Origin: Luteimonas huabeiensis HB2
GTDB lineage: Bacteria; Pseudomonadota; Gammaproteobacteria; Xanthomonadales; Xanthomonadaceae
Direction of reading: 5' to 3'
Length of the DNA stretch: 64,000 nt
Assembly (NCBI RefSeq): GCF_000559025.1
Contig: NZ_JAAN01000047.1
Coordinates: 1-64,000, forward strand
Positions 32,097-40,339 of this stretch are shown one piece after another; positions within the stretch are counted from its first letter, which is position 1, and each line of letters opens with the position of its first letter. Below the pieces are notes generated by a model. That model saw nothing but the letters and a program-made list of their open reading frames with translations, ran no database searches and had not been told where the DNA came from. A program made the translations under genes and the position numbers.

Positions 32097-33163
32097 TCAA
32101 GCGCAGGACATCCATCACGTCACCCGGAGCGCCGACGGCGCTTCTGGGCGACATTCGGGCGCTGATCGAAGCGGCGCGCAAGCGTGCCGCTTCGGCGGTG
32201 AATAGCGAACTGACGATGCTCTACTGGCGCATCGGTCAGCGCATCCATACGCAGGTCTTGGAGGGCCGTCGGGCCGACTACGGCGAGGAAGTCGTGCTGA
32301 CCTTGGCGGCGCAACTGGTGAGGGAATACGGCAGCAGCTTTTCGGTCAAGAATCTGCGCCGGATGGTGCAGTTCGCCGCAGCCTACCCGGACGAGCGAAT
32401 TGTCGTATCACTGATACGACAATTGAGCTGGACACACTTCATCGCCCTGATTCCGCTGAAAGACCCGCTCCAGCGGGACTACTATGCGCAGATGGCGAGT
32501 GCCGAACGCTGGAGCGTGCGGACGCTGCGCGAGCGTATCGACTCGATGCTGTACGAGCGCACCGTGCTGTCCAAGAAGCCGGGCGAGACGATCGCGCAGG
32601 AACTGGCCACCCTGCGCGATGCACAGCGCATGTCGCCCGCGTTGGTCATGCGCGACCCGTACATCCTCGACTTTCTGGGGCTGCGCGATACTTGGCAGGA
32701 GGGCGACCTGGAGGCGGCCATCATCCGCGAGATGGAATCCTTCCTGCTAGAACTGGGTGCGGGCTTTTCCTTCCTCGCCCGGCAGAAGCGCATCCAGATC
32801 GACGACGAGGATTTCCACCTCGATCTGCTGTTCTACAACCGCAAGCTGCGGCGACTGGTGGCTGTGGAATTGAAGATCGGCGAGTTCAAGGCCGCCTTTA
32901 AAGGGCAGATGGAGCTTTACTTGCGCTGGCTGGACAAGCACGAACGGGAGCCGGAGGAAGCCTCGCCACTGGGCATCATCCTTTGCACCGGCAAGAAGCG
33001 CGAGCAGATCGAGTTGCTGGAACTGGACAAGTCGGGCATCCACGTTGCCGAGTACCTGACCGCATTGCCGCCGCGTGCACTGCTGGTGGAGCGATTGCAA
33101 CGAGCAACGCAGAGGGCTCAACTACAGATCGAGCAACGGCAATCGAGCAGAACAGACTCTTGA
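32093..33163 (+). CDS. DUF1016 (YhcG-type) PDDEXK nuclease protein
   Basis: A 356-residue protein. The N-terminal DUF1016 helical domain has LYWRIGQRI and LRRMVQFAAAYPD. The C-terminal PDDEXK nuclease domain has DEDFHLDLLFYNRKLRRLVAVELKIGEFKAAFKGQMELYL, with the catalytic D...ExK in LDLLFYN and VELKIG. It overlaps the integrase stop by four bases. Family members are often next to restriction systems and mobile elements; their cellular role is poorly known. It might act in DNA processing of the element or in defence (inference). Confidence 0.88.
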   Translation: MIKRRTSITSPGAPTALLGDIRALIEAARKRAASAVNSELTMLYWRIGQRIHTQVLEGRRADYGEEVVLTLAAQLVREYGSSFSVKNLRRMVQFAAAYPDERIVVSLIRQLSWTHFIALIPLKDPLQRDYYAQMASAERWSVRTLRERIDSMLYERTVLSKKPGETIAQELATLRDAQRMSPALVMRDPYILDFLGLRDTWQEGDLEAAIIREMESFLLELGAGFSFLARQKRIQIDDEDFHLDLLFYNRKLRRLVAVELKIGEFKAAFKGQMELYLRWLDKHEREPEEASPLGIILCTGKKREQIELLELDKSGIHVAEYLTALPPRALLVERLQRATQRAQLQIEQRQSSRTDS

Positions 33164-33226
33164 ATCCGGCGCTCTCGATCCCTAGCCCATTCCTCGTATT
33201 GATCTACGGAGGTATAACCTGAAAAG

Positions 33227-33682
33227 ATGTCGCGATCGATGCCAGTACCCTCCAGTGCCGTTAGCCGCCGAATGGCTCGCACACGCGGAAAGGACAATCC
33301 GCGCGAGCGCGAATTGCGCTCGGCGTTGCATCGCCAAGGTCTAAGGTTCCGCATCCACTATGCAATTCCTGGCACGAAGAGAAGCATCGACATCGCATTC
33401 ACCAAATGGCGCTTGGCGGTCTTCTGCGATGGATGCTTCTGGCACGGATGTCCCATCCACGCCACGACGCCCAAGACCAATCAGGAATGGTGGAAGGACA
33501 AGATCGCCACCAACAAAGCCCGCGACCTCGACACCGATTCAAGATTGACGAGCGCCGGATGGCAGGTACTTCGCATTTGGGAGCATGTCACCGTGGACGA
33601 TGCTATTGCGCTGATACGCTCCCAATTGCAGCAGATCAGTGCACGTGAGCCTGCACGTGCCCAACGAGCGAACGAGCGATGA
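33227..33682 (+). CDS. vsr: very short patch repair endonuclease (Vsr)
   Basis: A 151-residue Vsr nuclease, nicking 5' of the T in T:G mismatches that arise from deaminated 5-methylcytosine. It has RGKDNPRERELRSALHRQGLRFR, the catalytic Asp in SIDIAF, the zinc/active-site block FCDGCFWHGCP and a C-terminal VLRIWEH. An in-frame ATG at 33239 is an alternative start. Its 3' end overlaps the 3' end of the convergent methyltransferase gene by 47 bases. Confidence 0.93.
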   Translation: MSRSMPVPSSAVSRRMARTRGKDNPRERELRSALHRQGLRFRIHYAIPGTKRSIDIAFTKWRLAVFCDGCFWHGCPIHATTPKTNQEWWKDKIATNKARDLDTDSRLTSAGWQVLRIWEHVTVDDAIALIRSQLQQISAREPARAQRANER

Positions 33683-34694
33683 CTTCCCCAAGCCGAACGG
33701 GCACGGCATTTCCGATCAGTCGCCCCATCTTGTTGAACTTGATCGGAGCGCCAGGCGGGGCGAATGCGTAGGACTCCGGGAACGTTTGAAGCATTGCCGC
33801 CTCTCGGAGCGAAATGGCGCGATCCTGCTCTGGATGCCCGAACCGTCCGTTGCCGTATCCAAAACATTGCGTGGTGATAGTCGGAGCGGGTCGATCCCAT
33901 TCCATCCGTCCGTAGACGCTTGGATAGGTGGCGCCGGTATCCTTCCGATGACACGATGCCTGCAACTCTTCAGGCCAATCTCGCCACGTCCCTCCGGGGC
34001 GGGACACGCGAATCCTCGACAGGTTCAAAGGACTCAGAGAGGAAGCGGTGTGCAATTCGTCTTGGGGATCACGCTCGCCAGCCTTGATCGGGGGAAGTGA
34101 GCCGATAGTCTCGCGCACAGTCATCGTCCGAACCTGATCCTGCGAAAGTTCCAGACCATCGCTGCCAAGTCTCGACGCAAGCAGCACTAGACGCTTCCGA
34201 GTCTGCGGAATACCGATCGACGAGCATTCCACGACCTGCCACCACTTCTTGTAGCCGGAAAGGCTCTTGAGGAACTGTTGGAAGACCGGGTGATCCGCGA
34301 GTTGTGGGACATTCTCCATGGTCACCAGATCAGGCTTGACCTTCTTGACCAAACGGCCGAAGGAGGACACCAACGGCCACTGCGATTCATACTCGCTATT
34401 CCTTCCGCTACGGCTGTAGGTGGAGAACGGTTGGCATGGTGCACACCCCGCGAGCAATGTGAAGTCAGCGCCCTCATAGAAGGGCGCGATGTCGTCGGCT
34501 TTCAGCTTCCCGACATCGCACTCGATAAACGAGGCGGAATTGTTCGCCTCGAAGGGAAATTTGCAACTCGGGTCGATATCGATCCCTGCGGCTACCTGGA
34601 TGCCGCCACGAACGAGGCCGTGAGTCAGGCCGCCCACACCGCAGAAGAGATCGACCCCCACGATTCGGGGCATATTCTTTTGGTTGCGACTCAT
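33636..34694 (-). CDS. dcm: DNA (cytosine-5) methyltransferase
   Basis: A 352-residue C5-methyltransferase with all main motifs in order: I VDLFCGVGGLT, IV GCAPCQPFS (catalytic Cys87), VI ENV (127-129), VIII QTRKRLVLLAS and X IGNAVPVRLG. The target-recognition region is roughly residues 190-280; the site it methylates cannot be read from sequence. It is last in a leftward four-gene operon (small DNA-binding protein, DUF262, HEPN, methyltransferase), overlapping the HEPN gene by ATGA. No classical restriction endonuclease gene is beside it. Confidence 0.94.
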   Translation of the reverse strand: MSRNQKNMPRIVGVDLFCGVGGLTHGLVRGGIQVAAGIDIDPSCKFPFEANNSASFIECDVGKLKADDIAPFYEGADFTLLAGCAPCQPFSTYSRSGRNSEYESQWPLVSSFGRLVKKVKPDLVTMENVPQLADHPVFQQFLKSLSGYKKWWQVVECSSIGIPQTRKRLVLLASRLGSDGLELSQDQVRTMTVRETIGSLPPIKAGERDPQDELHTASSLSPLNLSRIRVSRPGGTWRDWPEELQASCHRKDTGATYPSVYGRMEWDRPAPTITTQCFGYGNGRFGHPEQDRAISLREAAMLQTFPESYAFAPPGAPIKFNKMGRLIGNAVPVRLGEVIARSLVGHVQAHVH

Positions 34695-35428
34695 GCAGGG
34701 CGCCTCTCCGGAAGGAGATATTCAAAGCTATCGATGTATCTGGTGAAGCAATCCACGACTTCTCTCAGGTAATTGACGGTTCTATCCTTCAGTTCGACGA
34801 GCCGTCCGACAGTGACATCTTCAGCGCACTGTGCGAACGAGATGGATCCGTGCGCGAGACGATTCCTCAGTTGCTTCACCAAAGCGAGCGGCCCCAGGTC
34901 GTCCCGGAAAGGTTGTTTGATGGCGCTATAGACGGGCTGACTCACGACCAATTGGAAGCCTAATCGCTTACTGAATGCTTCGATCTCGAAGTCGTCCCAA
35001 TTGCCACCGCCTCCTTTTTCGATGTCGAAGGCGCTGATCGGCAATGAAGCCACCAGATGCTCGCAAAGGCGCAATGCACTCTCCAGTCGATTTTCCGGCG
35101 CCAATTCGACATGTGTGCGAGCAGTCACGCGCACCCACTCGCGCCTCATCGAATCGCTCAGGTCACCAGGTTTCCATTGCGCATTCTCTTTGGCAGCTTC
35201 AGAAACTGCTTCGATGCAGCGGGACATCGTTGCTTCGACAAGGTTGTACAACTGCAAGTACACGCTCGAATAGAGGATTCGTTGTTGTTGGGTGGTAATT
35301 GGATGTTCTGCGCCTGCGATCCGTGGCGGCCCTTCTTGGGCCTGGGCTTCCATGGTCGAAAGGAACTCCAGATACGCCTCGACTTCGGCCAACCGCTCTT
35401 GGAATCCGATGGCTAGGTTGCTGCTCAT
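34691..35428 (-). CDS. HEPN-domain protein of the MAE_28990/MAE_18760-like family (predicted RNase)
   Basis: A 245-residue protein. The N-terminal helical part has ERLAEVEAYLEFL and LQLYNLVEATMSRCIEAV, the pattern of MAE_28990-type HEPN proteins. The C-terminal RNRLAHGS gives the HEPN Rx4-6H catalytic motif (Arg188, His193). HEPN proteins of this kind are predicted metal-independent RNases, often toxins or effectors. Its ATG follows directly after the stop of the DUF262 gene, and its stop overlaps the methyltransferase start. Likely the effector of the operon (inference). Confidence 0.78.
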   Translation of the reverse strand: MSSNLAIGFQERLAEVEAYLEFLSTMEAQAQEGPPRIAGAEHPITTQQQRILYSSVYLQLYNLVEATMSRCIEAVSEAAKENAQWKPGDLSDSMRREWVRVTARTHVELAPENRLESALRLCEHLVASLPISAFDIEKGGGGNWDDFEIEAFSKRLGFQLVVSQPVYSAIKQPFRDDLGPLALVKQLRNRLAHGSISFAQCAEDVTVGRLVELKDRTVNYLREVVDCFTRYIDSFEYLLPERRPA

Positions 35429-36505
35429 TCACTCACCCAGCAGTCGATTTCGCACGAAGCCTGTACGCTCCCGCAGGCGCGCGATGGCATTGGCACCGTC
35501 CGAACCAGTGACTTTCGTAAAGTCGTCACTGGTCAGCCACGGCGTTACGTCCTCAATGTCGCCGCCGACAAGGCCGGGGCGCTCGTCGAGAGCGAGGCGC
35601 GATCCCACGGCAATGGCTTCGAACCTAGCTCTGGGAGTGGCCTTTCCTTTTGGATTCCTGCGGAATCCATACGGGAACACCCGTTCGATGAAGTCGATGG
35701 CCTCCTGGAACCGCGCACGGTAACGATCGGTCAACGCCGGATCATTGGCTGCTTCGACATTCATCTTCTTGACATAGTTGAAGATGAACTCCGAGGGACG
35801 ATCCTTGTACCCCTCCAATCCATCGCTATAGGCGAAGAAGCGAGCCACGAGTTCTTCATGCTCACGCTCGTCCAAATCCTTCTTGGATACAGGTGCGAGA
35901 GCAACGAACTTCGGAAGCACCGAGAGTTCGATGATGAGATCCATGAACGGGCCAGCAAGAGCACCACGGCGGACTTCTGCCATGTTGGCGATCTTGCTGC
36001 CCGTGTTGATCCGCTCGAACATGTCGAAGCGAGCCTGCTCATCGGCATGTTCGTTGAGCACGATGCCGCGTATCGAGCGATTGTTGATCTTCCTCTGACG
36101 GGATTCGGGAAGATCGGAGAACTTGAAGCCAGACAATGCCGTCAGGCTTTGCAGTTCACCGAGCCGAAGGTCGCCGAGTACGAACTCCTCGATCGATCGC
36201 AGTCGCTGCGAGCCATCCACGATCTCCAGCTTTCCATTCGGCATTTCCCAGAAGAAAAGGAATGGAATGGGAAGACCCAAGATCAGTGATTCGATGAAGC
36301 GCGATTTGCGATCGTGTTCCCAGGTGTATTCACGTTGATACGCAGGAACGACAAACTCGCCCTTGCTCATTTTGTTGGCCAAGAGTTCGACGGAATACTC
36401 CGTCAAATAGAACTCGATCCGCTTGGAAAGCTCGACGATCTGAGCTTCGGCTTGTGCGATCTCGCCCTCGGACTTGATGAGCACCAGTTCTTTCTGCTTT
36501 TTCAT
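35429..36505 (-). CDS. DUF262 domain protein (ParB/Srx-like fold, GmrSD-like N-terminal domain)
   Basis: A 358-residue protein. Typical DUF262 motifs are VPAYQREYTW (53-62), IVDGSQRLRS (VDGSQR at 96-101) and MFERINTGS (about 162-170). The DGxQR motif is the nucleotide-binding/nuclease site in the ParB/Srx fold and is shared with GmrS-type modification-dependent restriction enzymes. No HNH DUF1524 domain is seen at the C-terminus, so it is DUF262-only. It lies between the small DNA-binding gene (ATGA overlap) and the HEPN gene (no gap). Confidence 0.85.
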   Translation of the reverse strand: MKKQKELVLIKSEGEIAQAEAQIVELSKRIEFYLTEYSVELLANKMSKGEFVVPAYQREYTWEHDRKSRFIESLILGLPIPFLFFWEMPNGKLEIVDGSQRLRSIEEFVLGDLRLGELQSLTALSGFKFSDLPESRQRKINNRSIRGIVLNEHADEQARFDMFERINTGSKIANMAEVRRGALAGPFMDLIIELSVLPKFVALAPVSKKDLDEREHEELVARFFAYSDGLEGYKDRPSEFIFNYVKKMNVEAANDPALTDRYRARFQEAIDFIERVFPYGFRRNPKGKATPRARFEAIAVGSRLALDERPGLVGGDIEDVTPWLTSDDFTKVTGSDGANAIARLRERTGFVRNRLLGE

Positions 36506-36795
36506 GTCTTCTCGTCCGGGTTCTGCTTGGCGCGCCGTCCCGATGCCTCTGCGGAGGGGTTCGTGTCATGCGTCATCCCCAATTCGACCAGTCGCCTCAC
36601 GGCTTCAGGCCTTGTCGGTAGATCGTCCTGCTCTTTGCGCCAACTGTCGATGGCTTCGAGCAAAGTCGCCTGAAAGCGAGTTCCGACGAGGGTGCCCGTG
36701 GTCGTGGCGCGTGGTCTTGGCCTTGCATTCATGGGTAATTCGACCGCCATGGATGTTTTCATGTTAACACGATACCACAGTGTCGAACTTTCCAC
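36502..36795 (-). CDS. small ribbon-helix-helix-like DNA-binding protein, first gene of the DUF262-HEPN-methyltransferase operon
   Basis: A 97-residue protein. GTLVGTRFQATLLEAIDSWRKEQDDLPTRPEAVRRLVELGM (read in two parts: an RFQATLLEAIDSWRKE strand/helix, then RPEAVRRLVELGM) fits a ribbon-helix-helix fold as in CopG-type repressors and antitoxins. The family start may be the internal ATG at 36762 (MKTSMAVELP). The stop overlaps the DUF262 start by ATGA. It probably represses its own operon or neutralises a partner (inference). Confidence 0.65.
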   Translation of the reverse strand: MESSTLWYRVNMKTSMAVELPMNARPRPRATTTGTLVGTRFQATLLEAIDSWRKEQDDLPTRPEAVRRLVELGMTHDTNPSAEASGRRAKQNPDEKT

Positions 36796-37410
36796 GAGGG
36801 CTACCGCAGAGCCTCATAGAGCCAACTAAGGCTTCTCGCCAATGGCGGTAGCAGCTCATCGTTGGGCAGGAAAGCTCCCCCCGCTGCATCTCCATGACTG
36901 CATGGGCGTCCCCGGCCAGAAAAATGGCCGGTCGCGCTGTCGTGCTTCGCATCGAGCCGCCTGCGGCGTCTCGCCCCTGACGGGCTTCCATCATGCCCTC
37001 GCTGCGCTCGGCTGACGCCTCCGGCCCGGCTTCCAGCTTCGGGCCTGCGCGCTTCGCTTGCCGTGCGGTCAGCACATAGCACATAGGGATGGCCGTTGCC
37101 ATGTCCAGCCGTCTTCCCTGACCTCATCACCTTGTCCGCGACTGTAGCCCGCGTCCGTGTGCCGTCAAGGCGCGCAGGGCCGTGTCCTCGGCTGCGCCTG
37201 CGGGCCGCACCAACCCTGCGCTTGTTTCCTTGACGGCCCCCGTCCGCGCGCTCCTGACCGTCGCGGGCGATGAACTCAGGAAAGACGGTGGCAACAGGGC
37301 CAACCGGGTTCCTCGTGCCGACCGCACAGAACAGCCGAAAGGCTGGGCTCCGAATCTAGGAATCCGGTGTGCGGTTTGAACAGCAAACCCTCTTCGTCAG
37401 GAGAAAGACC
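36796..37410. other. 615-base stretch without a gene: long leader of the DUF932 operon
   Basis: Open frames here lack family features and plausible starts. The stretch contains a large nested inverted repeat at 37161-37237 and ends with CAGGAGAAAGACC before the DUF932 ATG. It probably holds the operon promoter and a structured 5' untranslated region. It may also contain a transcription stop for the leftward operon start, but none was clear. Confidence 0.5.
37161..37237 (+). promoter_or_regulatory. nested hairpin in the DUF932 leader
   Basis: Outer arms GCCGTCAAGG (37161-37170) and CCTTGACGGC (37228-37237) match perfectly. Inner arms GCGCAGGG (37172-37179) and CCCTGCGC (37214-37221) also match perfectly. 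The loop of 34 bases is GC-rich. This is a candidate structured RNA element about 170 bases before the start codon. Confidence 0.5.
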
Positions 37411-38241
37411 ATGCAACTCGCATCCCGTTTTGCTTCCCGTTCGCCGTCGCTGCGCAGCGACTACCCGCTGACCGATGACCAGATTCACCGCGTGGCCCCG
37501 TCCATCTTCGCGGAGGCCCCGCACGAAAGCCGTTCGCAGCGGTACGCCTATATCCCCACCGCCGCCGTGCTGGCCGAACTGCGCAAAGAGGGTTTTCAGC
37601 CGTTCATGGCGTGCCAAACCCGCGTGCGCGACGAAGGCAAGCGCGAACACACCAAGCACATGCTGCGCTTGCGCCACGCCAGCCAGATCAACGGCGCGGA
37701 AGCCAATGAAATCATCCTGCTGAACTCGCACGACGGCACCAGCAGCTACCAGATGCTGGCCGGCATGTTCCGGTTCGTGTGCAGCAATGGCCTTGTGTGC
37801 GGGGACACCGTGGCGGATGTGCGCGTGCCGCACAAAGGCGACGTGGCAGGTTCCGTCATCGAAGGCGCTTACGAAGTCTTGCAGGGCTTCGAGCGGGTGA
37901 AGGAATCCCGCGATGCCATGCGCGCGATCACGCTGGATGAAGGCGAAGCCGAAGTGTTCGCCCGCGCCGCGCTGGCCCTCAAGTACGACCCCACCGGCAA
38001 CAAGCCCGCGCCCATCACCGAATCGCAAATCCTGATGCCGCGCCGGTTCGACGACCGCCGCCCGGACTTGTGGAGCGTGTTCAACCGCACCCAAGAAAAC
38101 CTGACCAAAGGCGGATTGCATGGCCGCAGCGCCAATGGTCGCCGCCAGAAAACCCGCCCGGTGCAGGGCATTGATTCCGATGTGCGCCTGAACCGCGCCC
38201 TCTGGATGCTGGCCGATGGCCTGCGCCAGTTGAAAGCCTGA
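37411..38241 (+). CDS. DUF932 domain protein
   Basis: A 276-residue protein of the phage/plasmid-like DUF932 (LGT_TIGR03299-like) family. It has FQPFMACQTRVRDEGKREHTKHMLRLRH and SYQMLAGMFRFVCSNGLVCGD. Members are common on plasmids and integrative elements and have no proven function. The ATG at 37411 was chosen for its GGAG ribosome site; 14 further in-frame codons upstream lack one. It is followed 79 bases later by parB. Confidence 0.87.
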   Translation: MQLASRFASRSPSLRSDYPLTDDQIHRVAPSIFAEAPHESRSQRYAYIPTAAVLAELRKEGFQPFMACQTRVRDEGKREHTKHMLRLRHASQINGAEANEIILLNSHDGTSSYQMLAGMFRFVCSNGLVCGDTVADVRVPHKGDVAGSVIEGAYEVLQGFERVKESRDAMRAITLDEGEAEVFARAALALKYDPTGNKPAPITESQILMPRRFDDRRPDLWSVFNRTQENLTKGGLHGRSANGRRQKTRPVQGIDSDVRLNRALWMLADGLRQLKA

Positions 38242-38320
38242 ATCCCCACGCGGCAGGGGCAGGCAGCAGCCCTTGCCGCTTCTTTTGCTGCTGCATCCCT
38301 CACCGCAAGGAGTTATCACC

Positions 38321-40168
38321 ATGAACGCCATCCCCCAAAGCGAAGCCCGCGCCATCCAAGTCCCCGCGCTGGAAACTGCCGACCCGACCAAGAACCTGAT
38401 TCTGGTTCCGCTGTCGCGGCTGGTGTCGCGCCCGACTGGTCGCAACGTGCGCAAGACCCCACGCATGTCCATCCCCGAGCTGGCCGCGAGCATCCAGCGT
38501 GTCGGCCTGCTGCAAAACCTCATCGTCATAACCACCGCCGATGGCGAGCATTACGAAGTGGTGGCCGGTGGCCGTCGTCTTGCCGCGTTGAAGCTGCTGG
38601 CGAAGAAGCACCGCATCAGCAAAGAATGGGAAGTGCCTTGCCTGCTGGTGGCCGATGGCACCGCCCGCACGGCCAGCCTCACCGAGAACGTGCAGCGCGA
38701 AGCCATGCACCCGGCAGACCAGTTTGAAGCCTTTGCCGCGCTGGTGGCCGAAGGCCGGCCCATCGAGGACATTGCCGCCGACTTCGGCGTGTCCCCGCTG
38801 GTGGTGCAGCGCCGTCTCAAACTCGCCAACGTCTCGCCGCGCCTGCTGGCCGACTACCGGGGCGGAGCCGTCACGCTGGAACAGTTGATGGCCCTGACCA
38901 TCACCGACGACCACGCCGCGCAGGAAAGCGCGTTCTACGGCGCGCCCGAATGGCAGCGTGGCGCGTCCCCGCTGCGCGAACGCCTGACCGAGCGCGAAAT
39001 CGACGCTTCGCATCCGCTGGTGCGCTTTGCCGGTCTGGACGCCTACACGGCGGCGGGCGGCGGCATCCGCCGCGACCTGTTCGCCGAAGGCGATGCCGGA
39101 ACCTACCTGACCGACGCCGCGCTGCTGGAAACGCTGGTGCGCAGCAAGCTGGATGCGCTGGCCGGGGACGTGCGCGCCGAGGGTTGGGCGTGGGTCGAAG
39201 CCGTGCCGCATATGAGCTACGCCGAGCGGCAGGCGTTCCAGAACGCGCCGCGCCAGCGCCGCGAACCGAAGACCGAAGCGCTGGAACCGCGCCGCGAACA
39301 GGTTGCCGGGGAACTGCAAGCCGTGGAGGAAGCCTTGCAGGGCTACGCCCCGGATGTGCGCGCCGTGGCCGGTGCCATCGTCACCCTCGACCGCAGCGGC
39401 GAAGCCGTGATTCATTGCGGGCTGCTGCGCGAGGCAGAAGCCAAGGCGCTGCGCACGCTGGAACGCTTGCAGCAGGGTTTCGGCAGCGCGGAAGGCGAAG
39501 CAGGGAACGACGACGAAGGCGAGGACACCGAGCAGCCCAAGGCCGCGACGCTGGTGCATGGCATGGTGCGGAGCGTCTTGCAGGACAACCACTACGGCCA
39601 CGACTTGCCGCTGGGCGTGAGCCTGAAAGTGCAAGACCGGCTGGAAGGCATGGCCCCGGACTGGCCGGAATCGCCCGCCGCCGTGGCGCTGCGTGAACTG
39701 CAACAGGTGGCGGGTGAAGCCTTGCCGGAGGACAGCGCCGAACTGTTCGCCGCGCTGCTGGCGAAGCCGCAGGATGAACTGGTGCGCCTGTTGGCCGTGT
39801 GCGTGGCGTCCACGGTGGACGTGGTGACGCCCCGCGCTATGGCACAGCAGCCGGGCGCGGAACTGGCGCAGGCCGTGAGGCTGGACATGGCGGCATGGTG
39901 GAAGCCGACCGCAGACGGCTACTTCCAGCATGTACCGAAGGCCGCGATTCTGGAAGCCGTTGAGCAGTACGCCCCCGCGCACATCACCCGGCTGGCGAAG
40001 TTGAAGAAAGGCGACATTGCCAGCGAAGCCGAACGGCTGGCGAACGGTACGAGCTGGATGCCTGCTATCTTCAAGGCTGAAACGTCGGAAACCATGCGGG
40101 AGCAAGACAACGCCCCGGCGGATGCCGAAGCAATGGCGGATGAACTCACGCAGGCGCTGGCCGCTTGA
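38321..40168 (+). CDS. parB: ParB/RepB/Spo0J family partition protein
   Basis: A 615-residue ParB-type protein. The N-terminal ParB/Srx domain (LVSRPTGRNVRKTPRMSIPELAASIQRVGLLQNLIV) has the VVAGGRRLAALK motif, and TENVQREAMHPADQ follows. An HTH segment (IEDIAADFGVSPLVVQRRLKLANV) comes next. The long C-terminal part is specific to element-encoded forms. AAGGAG lies before the ATG. It is separated from parA (46483) by several genes, as in other Tn4371-type elements, so it may be a DNA-binding/maintenance protein rather than the direct ParA partner. Confidence 0.9.
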   Translation: MNAIPQSEARAIQVPALETADPTKNLILVPLSRLVSRPTGRNVRKTPRMSIPELAASIQRVGLLQNLIVITTADGEHYEVVAGGRRLAALKLLAKKHRISKEWEVPCLLVADGTARTASLTENVQREAMHPADQFEAFAALVAEGRPIEDIAADFGVSPLVVQRRLKLANVSPRLLADYRGGAVTLEQLMALTITDDHAAQESAFYGAPEWQRGASPLRERLTEREIDASHPLVRFAGLDAYTAAGGGIRRDLFAEGDAGTYLTDAALLETLVRSKLDALAGDVRAEGWAWVEAVPHMSYAERQAFQNAPRQRREPKTEALEPRREQVAGELQAVEEALQGYAPDVRAVAGAIVTLDRSGEAVIHCGLLREAEAKALRTLERLQQGFGSAEGEAGNDDEGEDTEQPKAATLVHGMVRSVLQDNHYGHDLPLGVSLKVQDRLEGMAPDWPESPAAVALRELQQVAGEALPEDSAELFAALLAKPQDELVRLLAVCVASTVDVVTPRAMAQQPGAELAQAVRLDMAAWWKPTADGYFQHVPKAAILEAVEQYAPAHITRLAKLKKGDIASEAERLANGTSWMPAIFKAETSETMREQDNAPADAEAMADELTQALAA

Positions 40169-40258
40169 ACTTTGCGGAAGGTAAGCGCCTCGGCCACAAC
40201 CGGGGCGCTTCGCTTTGTGCGATTCATCAAGGCGCAGGAATAACGCGGTCAGCAAGCA

Positions 40259-40289
40259 CAGCGCCCAGGCCGTTCCGTCCTGGGCGCTG
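40259..40289. repeat. 11-bp inverted repeat after parB
   Basis: Arms CAGCGCCCAGG (40259-40269) and CCTGGGCGCTG (40279-40289) with a 9-base loop; a stable hairpin without a T-run. Confidence 0.55.
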
Positions 40290-40300
40290 TGAAAAGCAAG

Positions 40301-40331
40301 TCCGGGCGCGTCGGTGTCCGCGCCCGGATTT
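40301..40331. terminator. probable bidirectional terminator between parB and a leftward gene
   Basis: Perfect 10-bp stem TCCGGGCGCG / CGCGCCCGGA with an 8-base loop, followed by TTTAAAA. It lies just outside the stop of the leftward hypothetical gene at 40340 and so can serve both converging genes. Confidence 0.65.
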
Positions 40332-40339
40332 AAAACTAG

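Noticed and set aside
36764..37330. Short minus-strand frames in the DUF932 leader
   Set aside because: No domain, rare composition and conflict with the inverted repeats.
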